Shown piece by piece: positions 15,536 to 24,669 of a stretch of 64,000 nt of DNA. The stretch spans positions 62,001-126,000 of the forward strand of contig CATLAK010000002.1 of assembly GCA_949878435.1 (NCBI GenBank). Direction: 5' to 3'. The notes under the pieces are model-generated. The model was not told where the DNA came from and ran no database searches. It saw nothing but the letters and a program-made list of their open reading frames with translations. Position numbers and translations under genes: made by a program. The first letter of the stretch is position 1, and each line of letters opens with the position of its first letter. The stretch comes from an uncultured Lachnospiraceae bacterium (GTDB lineage: Bacteria; Bacillota; Clostridia; Lachnospirales; Lachnospiraceae).

Positions 15536-17302
15536 ATGAAAAAGTTTCTGGATCTTATTTCAGAAGAAATGAAACAAGCTTTTGAAGCATCCGGCTACGA
15601 CAGGGAATTAGGCAAAGTGACCCTTTCAAACCGTCCGGACTTATGTGAATATCAGTGCAACGGCGCTATGGCAGGCGCCAAGCTTTATAAGAAAGCCCCC
15701 CTTATGATTGCCCAGGATGTGGCGGAAAAATGTAAAGACAGTAAAGCTTTTTCAAGCGTGGAGGCAGTCCCTCCCGGGTTCCTAAACCTGAAGGTAAAAG
15801 AAAGCTTCGTGACCGATTATCTTACAAAGATGTGCCATGAACCTAAATTCGGTCTGGAAATGCCCGAGAACCCAAGCCGTATCATAGTCGATTACGGCGG
15901 ACCCAATGTGGCAAAGCCCCTCCATGTAGGGCATTTGCGCTCTGCCGTCATAGGGGAGAGTATCAAGCGGATTGCAAGATATGCCGGGCATGATGTGATT
16001 GGTGATATTCATCTGGGAGACTGGGGGCTGCAGATGGGACTGATTATCACAGAACTGAAGGAGCGGCAGCCGGATCTTTTATACTTTGACGATACTTATC
16101 AGGGAGATTATCCCAAGGAGGCTCCCTTTACCATTTCAGAATTGGAGGAAATCTATCCCACTGCCAGCAATAAGTCAAAGGAGGACCCTGCCTACAAAGA
16201 GCGTGCTATGGAAGCTACCTTTAAACTGCAGAGCGGCGTCAGGGGATACCGGGCGCTGTGGGATCATATTATCAGCGTGTCCGTGGCGGATTTAAAGAAG
16301 AATTATCAGGACCTTAATGTGGACTTCGACCTGTGGAAGGGAGAGTCAGATGTACATGATGTGATACCGGGCATGGTAGATTATATGAAGAAGGAGGGCT
16401 ACGCTTATATTAGCGACGGCGCTCTGGTGGTGGATGTGAAGGAAGAGACGGACACGAAGGAAATCCCGCCCTGTATGATCTTAAAGTCAGACGGCGCATC
16501 CTTATATAACACCACCGATCTGGCAACCATTATGGAGCGGATGCGGGAATACCACCCGGACCGGATGATCTATCTTACGGACAAGCGGCAGGAACTTTAT
16601 TTTGAGCAGGTTTTCCGCTGCGCGAGAAAGACGAAGCTGGTGGAGCCGGAGACGGATTTACTGCATATCGGATTCGGAACCATGAACGGCAAGGACGGAA
16701 AGCCCTTTAAGACCAGAGAAGGCGGCGTCATGCGTCTGGAAATTCTGATCAAGGAAATCAATGATGAGATGTATCGGAAGATAACCGATAACCGCCAGGT
16801 GGATGAAGAGGAGGCAAGGCAGACGGCAAAGGTGGTGGCGCTATCCGCCATTAAATACGGCGATCTGTCCAATCAGGCGTCTAAGGATTACATTTTTGAC
16901 ATCGATAAATTTACCTCCTTTGAAGGAGATACGGGTCCTTATATCCTGTATACGATCGTCAGGATCAAGTCTATCTTAAATAAGATCAAAGAGCAGGGCG
17001 GTACACTGGAAGGAGCCGTATTAAGGCAGGCGGACAGCGATGCCGAGAAAGCCCTTATGCTGGAGATGGCAGGCTTCAATGCCATGATGGAGACGGCTTA
17101 TCAGGAGTCAGCTCCCCACAAGATTTGTGCCTATATTTTTGAACTTGCCAATGCTTTTAACCGTTTTTACCATGAGACGAAGATCGTGGCGGAGGAGAAC
17201 GAGGAAAAGAAGTCCGGCTGGGTGGCGCTTCTTTTGCTTACAAGAGACATCTTAGAAACCTGTATTGATGTGCTGGGGTTTGCAGCACCGGAAAGAATGT
17301 GA
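15536..17302 (+). CDS. argS: Arginyl-tRNA synthetase
   Basis: A 588-residue class I aminoacyl-tRNA synthetase that charges tRNA-Arg. The N-terminal additional domain precedes the HIGH-type motif (NVAKPLHVGHLRSAVIGES), followed by HLGDWGLQMG, the catalytic core, a KMSKS equivalent around GKPFKTREGGVMRL, and the C-terminal DALR anticodon-binding domain. Its length is normal. The ATG has AGGAAAG upstream. No T-box leader is visible in the 77 bases before it. It runs directly into the next gene, only 4 bases apart. Confidence 0.96.
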   Translation: MKKFLDLISEEMKQAFEASGYDRELGKVTLSNRPDLCEYQCNGAMAGAKLYKKAPLMIAQDVAEKCKDSKAFSSVEAVPPGFLNLKVKESFVTDYLTKMCHEPKFGLEMPENPSRIIVDYGGPNVAKPLHVGHLRSAVIGESIKRIARYAGHDVIGDIHLGDWGLQMGLIITELKERQPDLLYFDDTYQGDYPKEAPFTISELEEIYPTASNKSKEDPAYKERAMEATFKLQSGVRGYRALWDHIISVSVADLKKNYQDLNVDFDLWKGESDVHDVIPGMVDYMKKEGYAYISDGALVVDVKEETDTKEIPPCMILKSDGASLYNTTDLATIMERMREYHPDRMIYLTDKRQELYFEQVFRCARKTKLVEPETDLLHIGFGTMNGKDGKPFKTREGGVMRLEILIKEINDEMYRKITDNRQVDEEEARQTAKVVALSAIKYGDLSNQASKDYIFDIDKFTSFEGDTGPYILYTIVRIKSILNKIKEQGGTLEGAVLRQADSDAEKALMLEMAGFNAMMETAYQESAPHKICAYIFELANAFNRFYHETKIVAEENEEKKSGWVALLLLTRDILETCIDVLGFAAPERM

Positions 17303-17306
17303 GAAT

Positions 17307-19004
17307 ATGCAGTCAGCGTTAGAATTAAGGAATAAATTAAAAAGTATCGATCATAAAAGTTATCCCGCCTATAAGGATCTGCGGGGACAGTACGATTTTA
17401 AGGATTACGTGCTCTCTATCGATCACGTGCAGGGCGATCCCTTTGCGGCGCCCTCCCGGCTTTCTGTACGGGTGAAGGCAGAAAAGGCAGGCTTTTTGCC
17501 TGCTTTTTATGATACCCATGCCAAGCGGATCACCCTGCAGGACCACCTTACAAGATTGTTTGCAAGGGAAATAAGCGGCGGCAGTTTTCAGGCGAAAGGC
17601 TCCGGGAAAAGCGGGCTTTTAGGCGTGTCCAGATGCGGGCAGCAGGTGCTTGAGCGGACGGCGCTTAAGGTGGAAGGCGGCAATCTTACCCTGCGGTTCG
17701 AGGCGGGGTTCCCTGCAAACGGAAGGACCATCAACGCAAGGGAATTGGAGAAGATGCTGTTTGATATTCTTCCTGTGAGCGTCAGGAAAAGTCTGTACTA
17801 TTCCCAGATTGACCAGAACAAGCTAAAGCAGGCAATCTGCCTTTGCGAGGATCAGCAGTATATCAGGGAAAAGCTGCCGGAGCTTTCCTTGTGTGCATTT
17901 ATCGCGGACGGCTCCATCCTGCCAAGGGAAAGCGGCATTTCGGAAAGACCTATGAAAGGGGCGGTGCCCTTTAGAACGCCGGACTCCCTTAAGGTGACAT
18001 TAGAACTGCCGAACAGAGGCAAAGTGACGGGGATGGGGATTCCAAGAGGGATTACCCTGTTTGTGGGAGGCGGTTATCACGGAAAGTCCACCATTTTGCA
18101 TGCCCTTCAAAACGGTGTGTATAATCACATTGGCGGGGATGGAAGGGAGTTTGTGATTACGGACGAGACAGCGGTGAAACTTCGGGCAGAGGATGGACGC
18201 AGCATTAAAAACGTGGATATCTCGCCTTTTATCAGTAATCTTCCAAATAAGAAGGATACCACCCATTTTTCCACAGAGGATGCCAGCGGCAGCACGTCCC
18301 AGGCGGCAAATCTGATGGAGGGCGTGGAAGCAGGAAGCAGCCTTTTGCTCATCGACGAGGACACATCAGCGACCAACTTTATGATTCGCGACCAGCTGAT
18401 GCAGGAGGTCATATTGACAGGAGAAGAGCCGATTACACCGTTTATCTGTCGAGTGAGGAGTCTTTACCGGGATTTAGGGATTTCTTCCGTGATCGTGGCA
18501 GGAAGCTCAGGCTCTTATTTCCACGTGGCGGACACGGTCATCCAGATGAAGGAGTATGTACCTTTTGACATTACACAGAAGGCAAAAAAAGCGGCGGAAG
18601 GGTATCCAGCCATGAGCGGCGAGGAGGTTCCCTTCCCGGCATATGTCAAGGAAAGGCGCCCACTGCCTGATATGGGACTTAAAAAAGAGGAAAGAATTAA
18701 GATAAAAGCGATGGGAACCAGCGAGCTTATGCTCTCCAGGGAAGGTGTGGAGCTGCGTTATCTTGAACAGCTCAAGGATCAGGAGCAGACGGCAGCCCTT
18801 GCATGGATGCTCAAGTTTGCGGAGTGCAAGATGATGGATGGCAAAAAGGATTTGATGCAGATCGGGGCATTTTTGGAAAAGCAGATAGACAGGGACGGAT
18901 TAGAGAGTCTGTTTGAGAGAGGAGACATATCTGTTTCGCTGGCAAGACCCAGAAAGCAGGAGGTGATGGCGTGCATCAACCGCTATCGGAAGCTGCGTTT
19001 TTGA
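17307..19004 (+). CDS. ABC-class predicted ATPase (ABC_ATPase family, PF09818-like)
   Basis: A 565-residue soluble protein of the predicted ABC-class ATPase family. The Walker A reads FVGGGYHGKSTIL near residue 253, with Walker B-like SLLLIDEDTSATNFM further on. N-terminal motifs are YPAYKDLRGQYDFKDYVLSIDHVQGDPFAAPSR. No membrane segments are present, so it is not a transporter. The start at 17307 follows the argS stop by 4 bases; the ribosome site is weak (GAAAG), suggesting coupling to argS. The cellular role of this family is not known. Confidence 0.85.
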   Translation: MQSALELRNKLKSIDHKSYPAYKDLRGQYDFKDYVLSIDHVQGDPFAAPSRLSVRVKAEKAGFLPAFYDTHAKRITLQDHLTRLFAREISGGSFQAKGSGKSGLLGVSRCGQQVLERTALKVEGGNLTLRFEAGFPANGRTINARELEKMLFDILPVSVRKSLYYSQIDQNKLKQAICLCEDQQYIREKLPELSLCAFIADGSILPRESGISERPMKGAVPFRTPDSLKVTLELPNRGKVTGMGIPRGITLFVGGGYHGKSTILHALQNGVYNHIGGDGREFVITDETAVKLRAEDGRSIKNVDISPFISNLPNKKDTTHFSTEDASGSTSQAANLMEGVEAGSSLLLIDEDTSATNFMIRDQLMQEVILTGEEPITPFICRVRSLYRDLGISSVIVAGSSGSYFHVADTVIQMKEYVPFDITQKAKKAAEGYPAMSGEEVPFPAYVKERRPLPDMGLKKEERIKIKAMGTSELMLSREGVELRYLEQLKDQEQTAALAWMLKFAECKMMDGKKDLMQIGAFLEKQIDRDGLESLFERGDISVSLARPRKQEVMACINRYRKLRF

Positions 19005-19021
19005 ATAGACAGAGGTGATTT

Positions 19022-20752
19022 ATGAACAAGAATTTGAAAAAAATGCTCAGCTATTACAAGCCCTATCGGAAAATCTTCTGGGCGGATATGTTCTTTGCCG
19101 CCCTCAGCGCGGCAACAGCCCTTGTGATTCCCTTGGTGGTCAGATATGTGACGTCTACGCTTATTTATCTGAAAGCGGATGAGATTCTGCACCAGATTGG
19201 GTATATTGCCGTTTTTCTGCTGGTATTGCTTGGGATTGACTGCTACAGCAGATTCTTTATCGGCAATTATGGACATGTGATGGGGGCAAAGATTGAATAC
19301 GATATGCGTGGGGAAATCTTTGCCCATATGCAGAAGTTGTCCTTTTCTTTTTATGATGATGCTAAAGTGGGGCAGCTGATGAGCCGGATTACCACGGATT
19401 TGTTTGATATTACAGAACTTTTGCACCACGGACCGGAAAATATTATTTTGTCCCTGCTAAAGATTACAGGGGCGCTTATCATTTTGATGCGGATCAACGG
19501 CACCCTTGCATTTGCCGCTTTTATCGTTCTTCCCTTTATGTTCCTGTTTGCCTTCTTCCTCAACAGGAAGATGCGCCGGGCGTTCCGTCGCAACAGGGAG
19601 AAAATTGCGGAAATCAATGGGCAGATAGAAGATAACCTGTCGGGGATAAGGGTGGTCAAATCCTTTGCCAATGAAGAGATTGAAAACCAGAAATTCCGGT
19701 TAGGAAATGACGGCTTTTTGTCGGCAAAGAAAAACAGCTACCGCTATATGGGCAGCTTCCAGGCGGGCGTGGGTACATTTACCACCCTGATTCAGGTCAG
19801 CGTCATCCTTACAGGGAGCGTACTAATTGCTTACAATCGGCTTTCTGTGAGCGATTTGGTTACTTTTTTACTCTACATCGGCGTCTTCACCGACCCGATT
19901 CGCACGCTGGTGGATTTCACAGAGCAGTTCCAGAACGGATATACGGGATTTGAGCGATTTCGGGAAATCATGGACATTATGCCGGATATTGAAGACGTTG
20001 CGGATGCGGTGGAACTTAAGAATGTGACGGGCGCTATTTCCTTCGAGAATGTTTCTTTTCATTACAAGGAAAACAAAGAATGTGTTCTGAACAATATTGA
20101 TCTGGATGTAAAGGCAGGCTCTTATATGGCGCTGGTGGGTTCCTCGGGGGCAGGCAAGACCACGCTCTGCTCGCTGATTCCCCGTTTTTATGATGTAACA
20201 GGGGGAACCATACGCATCGACGGGAAGGACATCCGTCATGTGACCTTAAAAAGCCTTCGCAATCAGATTGGAATCGTGCAGCAGGACGTTTATCTGTTTG
20301 CCGGAACGATTTATGAAAATATTGCCTACGGAAAGCCCGGGGCGAGCCGGGAGGAGGTCATCCAGGCGGCAAAGAATGCAAATGCCCATGAATTTATCAT
20401 GGCTTTTCCTAATGGATATGACACTGACATCGGACAGCGGGGCATTAAACTTTCCGGCGGACAGAAACAGAGACTTTCCATTGCAAGGGTATTCCTAAAG
20501 AATCCGCCGATCCTAATTTTTGACGAGGCAACATCGGCGTTGGATAATGAAAGCGAAAAGGTGGTGCAGGACTCTTTGGAGATTCTTGCCAGGAACAGGA
20601 CCACGTTCGTGATTGCCCACAGACTGACGACAATCCAGAACGCGGAGAGAATCTTAGTGCTGACGGAAAATGGAATCGAAGAGTCCGGAACCCATGAACA
20701 GCTCCTTGCAAAGGGTGGAATCTATGAGAAACTTTATCATATGCATGCTTAA
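19022..20752 (+). CDS. ABC exporter, fused permease and ATPase
   Basis: A 576-residue half-transporter that probably works as a homodimer. Six membrane helices span residues ~15-300. The ATPase domain has Walker A GSSGAGKTT (~373), signature LSGGQKQR (~477), Walker B ILIFDEATSALD (~497) and an H-loop AHRLTT. This is the MsbA/multidrug-type architecture; the substrate is unknown. It starts 17 bases after the ABC-class ATPase gene, so argS, that gene and this one may be cotranscribed. A terminator follows. Confidence 0.92.
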   Translation: MNKNLKKMLSYYKPYRKIFWADMFFAALSAATALVIPLVVRYVTSTLIYLKADEILHQIGYIAVFLLVLLGIDCYSRFFIGNYGHVMGAKIEYDMRGEIFAHMQKLSFSFYDDAKVGQLMSRITTDLFDITELLHHGPENIILSLLKITGALIILMRINGTLAFAAFIVLPFMFLFAFFLNRKMRRAFRRNREKIAEINGQIEDNLSGIRVVKSFANEEIENQKFRLGNDGFLSAKKNSYRYMGSFQAGVGTFTTLIQVSVILTGSVLIAYNRLSVSDLVTFLLYIGVFTDPIRTLVDFTEQFQNGYTGFERFREIMDIMPDIEDVADAVELKNVTGAISFENVSFHYKENKECVLNNIDLDVKAGSYMALVGSSGAGKTTLCSLIPRFYDVTGGTIRIDGKDIRHVTLKSLRNQIGIVQQDVYLFAGTIYENIAYGKPGASREEVIQAAKNANAHEFIMAFPNGYDTDIGQRGIKLSGGQKQRLSIARVFLKNPPILIFDEATSALDNESEKVVQDSLEILARNRTTFVIAHRLTTIQNAERILVLTENGIEESGTHEQLLAKGGIYEKLYHMHA

Positions 20753-20800
20753 AAATACCTTGCGCGGTTGTTGGTTAAAACTGGCGGCGCGAGGTATTTT
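20752..20800 (+). terminator. Terminator after the ABC exporter gene
   Basis: A 13-bp stem with one G-U pair (AAAATACCTTGCG with CGCGAGGTATTTT) encloses a ~23-base loop; the 3' arm ends in TTTT followed by CTAATTTT. Confidence 0.65.
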
Positions 20801-20896
20801 CTAATTTTGTTATTCAGTGAATCATAAAATAGTAAAACATAATTTACTAAAATAAAAATATATAGTATGGTGTAAATAGGAAGGGGAGGGGGAACT

Positions 20897-21907
20897 ATGT
20901 TTTCATTGCAAAAAATCATAGAGGGAATTGCCGTGGCAACGGCATTGGCTGTGGGTATTTGCGGATGTGCTGCGGACGAGGATATGGAAGAATACAGGTT
21001 AGCCGAAGAGCAGAAGCTGACGGTGTACACCTCCCACAAAAAGGAAATATATGAGCCGATTATCAAAGAGTTTGAAGAAAGAAGCGGAATCTGGGTGGAA
21101 ATTGTCCCAGGGGGAACCAATGAACTGCTGGAGAAAATCAGATTTGAGGAAAATGGAAGTGGCGGAGATATCATGTTTGGCGGAGGAATTGACAGTCTGG
21201 AGGTATACAGCGGGGAATTTGAACCCTACCGCCCGACGCAATATGATCATCTGGATCACACCTATGCCTCCGAGACAGATTCATATACCGTTTTTTCCAA
21301 GCTTCCAACGGTTTTGATTTATAATAAGAAAATGGTGATTTCGGCGGGAGCGCCAAGGAGTTGGGAAGAATTGCTCAGCAGCCGCTGGAAAGGGAATATT
21401 GCCTATGCAGATCCGGTAAAGTCGGGAAGCTCCTATACATCGTTGCAGACTATGATTCAGGTATTGAGCAGCCAATACAGTCAGGAGCAGGTTTTGCGTA
21501 ACTTCAGCTACAATTTGGAGCACGACATCGCCCAAGGCTCTGAGGAAGCGATTGAAGCTGTTGTAGCGGGGGAAAAGCTGATTGGCATTACCTACGAGGA
21601 AGCTGCATTAAAAAGAATAGAGGCAGGTGCAGATATCGGCGTGATTTATCCGGAACAAGGGACCACTGCGGTGCCGGACGGCTGTGCCATTATTAAGGAT
21701 GCGCCCCATCAGGAGAATGCTCGTCTTTTTATGGAATTTATTGTAAGCGAGGATGTACAAAGATTGTTGGAGGATCAGCTGCACCGCAGAAGTGTGCGGG
21801 AAGATGTGACGAATGCGGAGGCAATAGAAGAAATTCCATACGATTTGAATTACTCCAGGGAACATAGAGAGGAGGTTCTTGCTTTATGGGAAGAGCTGAA
21901 TCCATGA
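20897..21907 (+). CDS. Extracellular solute-binding lipoprotein, Fe3+/small-solute type
   Basis: A 336-residue protein with a lipoprotein signal peptide (hydrophobic stretch then GICGC, about residue 24) and a family 1 periplasmic-binding fold (KLTVYTSHKKEIYEPIIKEFEERSGIWVEIV, DIMFGGGIDSLE, YADPVKSGSSYTSL, DGCAIIKDAPHQENARLFMEFI). It shares an ATGA overlap with the sensor kinase gene that follows. No transporter genes are directly attached, so it probably acts as the ligand-capturing subunit for the kinase, as in three-component sensing systems, and may also feed the importer at 26202-29685. Confidence 0.85.
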   Translation: MFSLQKIIEGIAVATALAVGICGCAADEDMEEYRLAEEQKLTVYTSHKKEIYEPIIKEFEERSGIWVEIVPGGTNELLEKIRFEENGSGGDIMFGGGIDSLEVYSGEFEPYRPTQYDHLDHTYASETDSYTVFSKLPTVLIYNKKMVISAGAPRSWEELLSSRWKGNIAYADPVKSGSSYTSLQTMIQVLSSQYSQEQVLRNFSYNLEHDIAQGSEEAIEAVVAGEKLIGITYEEAALKRIEAGADIGVIYPEQGTTAVPDGCAIIKDAPHQENARLFMEFIVSEDVQRLLEDQLHRRSVREDVTNAEAIEEIPYDLNYSREHREEVLALWEELNP

Positions 21908-23619
21908 TTAAGCGGTCCTTCAAAAGAGAGCTTTTTGTGTGCTTTGTTCTTGTCGCCCTGCTGCCGCTTTTAATTTCTGATTTTTCATTGTTGCGTGTGT
22001 TTAAGGCGAAATTGTCCAAGGACTATGAAAAAGATGCCATGGAACAGATGAAAAATATAGAGGAAAATGTAGTGGATTTTCTGAATCAGATGGATAGGAC
22101 GTTGGAAAGTCTGACAAGAAGCCATACGATCCTGACAGGCATTACAGAGACGGACAGCTGGCTGCGTAGTAAAGCCTATAAGCAGTTATATGAGGAGACG
22201 CAGGAGTTTCGGGAGTACGCCTGGTTTCATGTATTAGACTTAGACGGTCAATGTATATTTACTACCTCTTCTGCGAATCAGAAGACAGATCTGCCTCCTT
22301 ACTGGGGAATCCTGAAGGTTGCCTATGCCCATCCTGACGACATGATCATTCGGAGAGCGGGGGACGGAAACGCTTCTTCCCTTCAACTTGCAAGGGCAAT
22401 TATAGTAAATGATGAATGTCAGGGCTTTGTTTTGGCAGTGCTCTATGAGGAGCATTTTGAAGCCATTCTTCGCAGTGCCTATGACAATAAGAACGGAATT
22501 GCGATCCTGGATCGGTTTTGGGAGGAAGTGTACAGCACGAAGACTACCAGAGAGGAAAACCTGGGGCAAACTCTGCGGCAGCGGCGGATGTCGGGGGAGA
22601 AAATCAAACAGACTACCGATGGTATCAGTTTTTATATTATGCCGATTGAAGACAGCGGGCTTTATCTTGTGTTGGGAAAGGATACTGTATTTACGGAGGA
22701 TATCACCAAAACGCTGATGGGCGTTATTTTGACCATCGCTTTATTGTGTATGCTGTTTTGCCTGTTCATGGCAAGTTTTACGAGTGAGTATCTGACGACT
22801 CCAATCAAGAAACTGACAAAGGCGATGAGCAGCGTGCAGAACGGAAATCTTGACGTGCATGTGGATAGCAAACGGAAGGACGAATTAGGGCAGCTTTCCG
22901 CTGATTTTAACAGGATGACCGGAGAATTAAAAAACTACATGGAACTGCAGGTGCAGCATCAGCGGGAATTAAGCGACAGCAATATTGCAATGATGCAGGC
23001 GCAGCTTAATCCCCATTTTCTGTATAATACTTTAGACACGATGAAATGGGTGGGAAAGGTCAATCATATACCGGAAATAGCGGTTCTTTCTTCGGATCTT
23101 GCCAAGATCTTGCGAATGAGTATTTCAGAGGAAAAGTTTGTGCGTCTGTCAGAGGAAATCCGGCTTGTGCATTATTACATGGAGATTCAGCAGATTCGCT
23201 TCAGCGGAAGATTTAGTTTTGATGTGGAACTGCCCATGGAGTTGGAGGACTGCATTGTTCCGAAGCTGATTATTCAGCCTATTGTGGAGAACGCCGTTCT
23301 CCATGGAGTGAAGGAGCAGGACGCAGGACATATTTTCCTGAACGTATACGCTCAAAATGGCAGACTCTATATAGAAGTTACGGATAGCGGGGCGGGGATG
23401 AGTGAGGAGATGATCCAGCTTTTGAACAGCAGGGACAGAGAGGCGTTGAAGGGGCATATTGGATTTTACAATGTTGCCACGATTCTCCGCCTGTATTATG
23501 GAGAAGCATATGGTGTATATGCGGAATCGAAAAAGAGTGGAGGAACAAAAGTGGTACTGGTTCTTCCTATAAACTTGGAGGAGATGGGGCAGAATGCTGA
23601 AAGTATTAGTGGTGGATGA
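21904..23619 (+). CDS. YesM-type sensor histidine kinase
   Basis: A 571-residue membrane kinase. The first helix (~8-30) is followed by an extracellular sensory domain of ~235 residues, a second helix (~268-290), HAMP (~290-345), the His_kinase domain with QLNPHFLYNTLDTMKW (phospho-His near 369), and an ATPase domain (VENAVLHGV, DSGAGMS, GHIGFYN). The start at 21904 overlaps the binding-protein stop (ATGA) with GGAAGAG 8 bases upstream; the ATG at 21886 has no ribosome site. It is expected to phosphorylate the AraC-type regulator encoded next, which overlaps it by 26 bases. Confidence 0.93.
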   Translation: MIKRSFKRELFVCFVLVALLPLLISDFSLLRVFKAKLSKDYEKDAMEQMKNIEENVVDFLNQMDRTLESLTRSHTILTGITETDSWLRSKAYKQLYEETQEFREYAWFHVLDLDGQCIFTTSSANQKTDLPPYWGILKVAYAHPDDMIIRRAGDGNASSLQLARAIIVNDECQGFVLAVLYEEHFEAILRSAYDNKNGIAILDRFWEEVYSTKTTREENLGQTLRQRRMSGEKIKQTTDGISFYIMPIEDSGLYLVLGKDTVFTEDITKTLMGVILTIALLCMLFCLFMASFTSEYLTTPIKKLTKAMSSVQNGNLDVHVDSKRKDELGQLSADFNRMTGELKNYMELQVQHQRELSDSNIAMMQAQLNPHFLYNTLDTMKWVGKVNHIPEIAVLSSDLAKILRMSISEEKFVRLSEEIRLVHYYMEIQQIRFSGRFSFDVELPMELEDCIVPKLIIQPIVENAVLHGVKEQDAGHIFLNVYAQNGRLYIEVTDSGAGMSEEMIQLLNSRDREALKGHIGFYNVATILRLYYGEAYGVYAESKKSGGTKVVLVLPINLEEMGQNAESISGG

Positions 23620-24364
23620 CGAGGTCTTGGTGCGCAAAGGGATTGTTATGGAGACGGATTGGAATGCCCTGGGCTGTATGGTGGTTGCAGAGGCGGAAAA
23701 CGGGCTGGAAGGTCTGGAGGCGGCGAAAAAGTACGATCCGCATATTATTGTATGCGATATCCGCATGCCTAAGATGGACGGACTGGAGATGGTGAATAAA
23801 CTTCGGGAAGAAGGAAACAAGGCTTATGTGGTTTTCCTTACGGCATACAGCGATTTTTCTTATGCAAGATCGGCGATTAAGCTGGCAGCGGCGGATTATC
23901 TGTTAAAACCGGTAGAAGAGGGAGAACTGGAGAAGACGATTATGGCCATACGCGGAAAAATCGTGGAAAAGCAGCAGGAGTCCAATACAGTCGGAAGAGA
24001 AATTCTTTCCCACGCGCAGCTTGGGCGAAGCGATAAAAGCAAATACGTGATGGAGGCGTTGCGCTATATCAATGAGCATTATGGAAATCCGGAATTGAGT
24101 GTCTGTGAGATTGCAGAAAGGATTGGCTTAAGTGACAGCCACTTAAGCCATGTCTTTAAAAAGGAGACGGATTATACGGTAAACGCTTACATCACAAGAT
24201 ATCGGATTTCAGCGGCAATGAAGCTGTTAAACGACTGCCGCTATAAGGTGTATGAAGTAGCGGAGCTGGTGGGATATAAGGATACCACTTATTTTTCTAC
24301 GATATTTAAGAAAATAACGGGATTAAATCCATCGGAATACCAAAACCGGATTCACAATGAATAA
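23594..24364 (+). CDS. AraC-type response regulator
   Basis: A 256-residue protein. The receiver domain has the acidic pair DD at 8-9, phospho-Asp55 (VCDIRMPKMDG) and LTAYSDF...DYLLKPV. The C-terminal AraC helix-turn-helix region (~158-256) has ICEIAERIGLSDSHLSHVFKKETDYT-type and EVAELVGYKDTTYFSTIFKKITGLNPSEYQ motifs. It is the partner of the YesM-type kinase. The next operon (24670-29685), a binding protein plus ABC importer with a poor -35, is its likely target. Confidence 0.94.
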   Translation: MLKVLVVDDEVLVRKGIVMETDWNALGCMVVAEAENGLEGLEAAKKYDPHIIVCDIRMPKMDGLEMVNKLREEGNKAYVVFLTAYSDFSYARSAIKLAAADYLLKPVEEGELEKTIMAIRGKIVEKQQESNTVGREILSHAQLGRSDKSKYVMEALRYINEHYGNPELSVCEIAERIGLSDSHLSHVFKKETDYTVNAYITRYRISAAMKLLNDCRYKVYEVAELVGYKDTTYFSTIFKKITGLNPSEYQNRIHNE

Positions 24365-24495
24365 TCCTTTAGTCCCGCGTGCAGAGAGCCAGCAGCTGCC
24401 TGCACAGACCATTTAACGGCGGATTCTGTGAGCTGCCGAAAGACAGATTTGCATAAAAGAAAAGTGAAGAAAAAAGATTTCCTATATAAAATGCT

Positions 24496-24579
24496 GAAAG
24501 AAAACAGGATAAGCATAAAAAAATTGTTGATTTTAACAGGAATTTTAAAAAAACAACAGTTTACTCCTGTTTTTCTTTC
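24496..24579 (+). terminator. Mutually exclusive hairpins, terminator or attenuator
   Basis: TCCTGTTTTTCTTTC (24565-24579) can pair with GAAAGAAAACAGGA (24496-24509; one bulged base) or with the nearer AACAGGA (24535-24541; 7 bp). Both end in a T-rich tract. The two structures exclude each other. It may simply terminate the two-component operon, or serve as an attenuator if transcription reads through into the importer genes. Confidence 0.5.
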
Positions 24580-24592
24580 GGCATTCTGTATT

Positions 24593-24598
24593 TATAAT
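24593..24598 (+). promoter_or_regulatory. -10 box of the importer operon, activator-type promoter
   Basis: A perfect TATAAT lies 72 bases before the binding-protein start. At the 16-18-base spacing the -35 region is a T-run with no TTGACA match, typical of promoters that need an activator, here plausibly the AraC-type regulator just upstream. Confidence 0.5.
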
Positions 24599-24669
24599 AG
24601 AAATATGAAAAAACATGGCGGAAAGAATTTGAGAAAGTCCGGTATGGAAAACAGAAGGAGGAATGCAGT

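Larger units (their letters stand above)
24365..24669. other. 305-base regulatory region between the two-component genes and the importer operon
   Basis: AT-rich DNA with no convincing gene; an 81-codon frame across it lacks a ribosome site. It holds two competing hairpins and a perfect -10 box listed separately, and ends in GGAGG before the binding-protein start. Confidence 0.6.
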
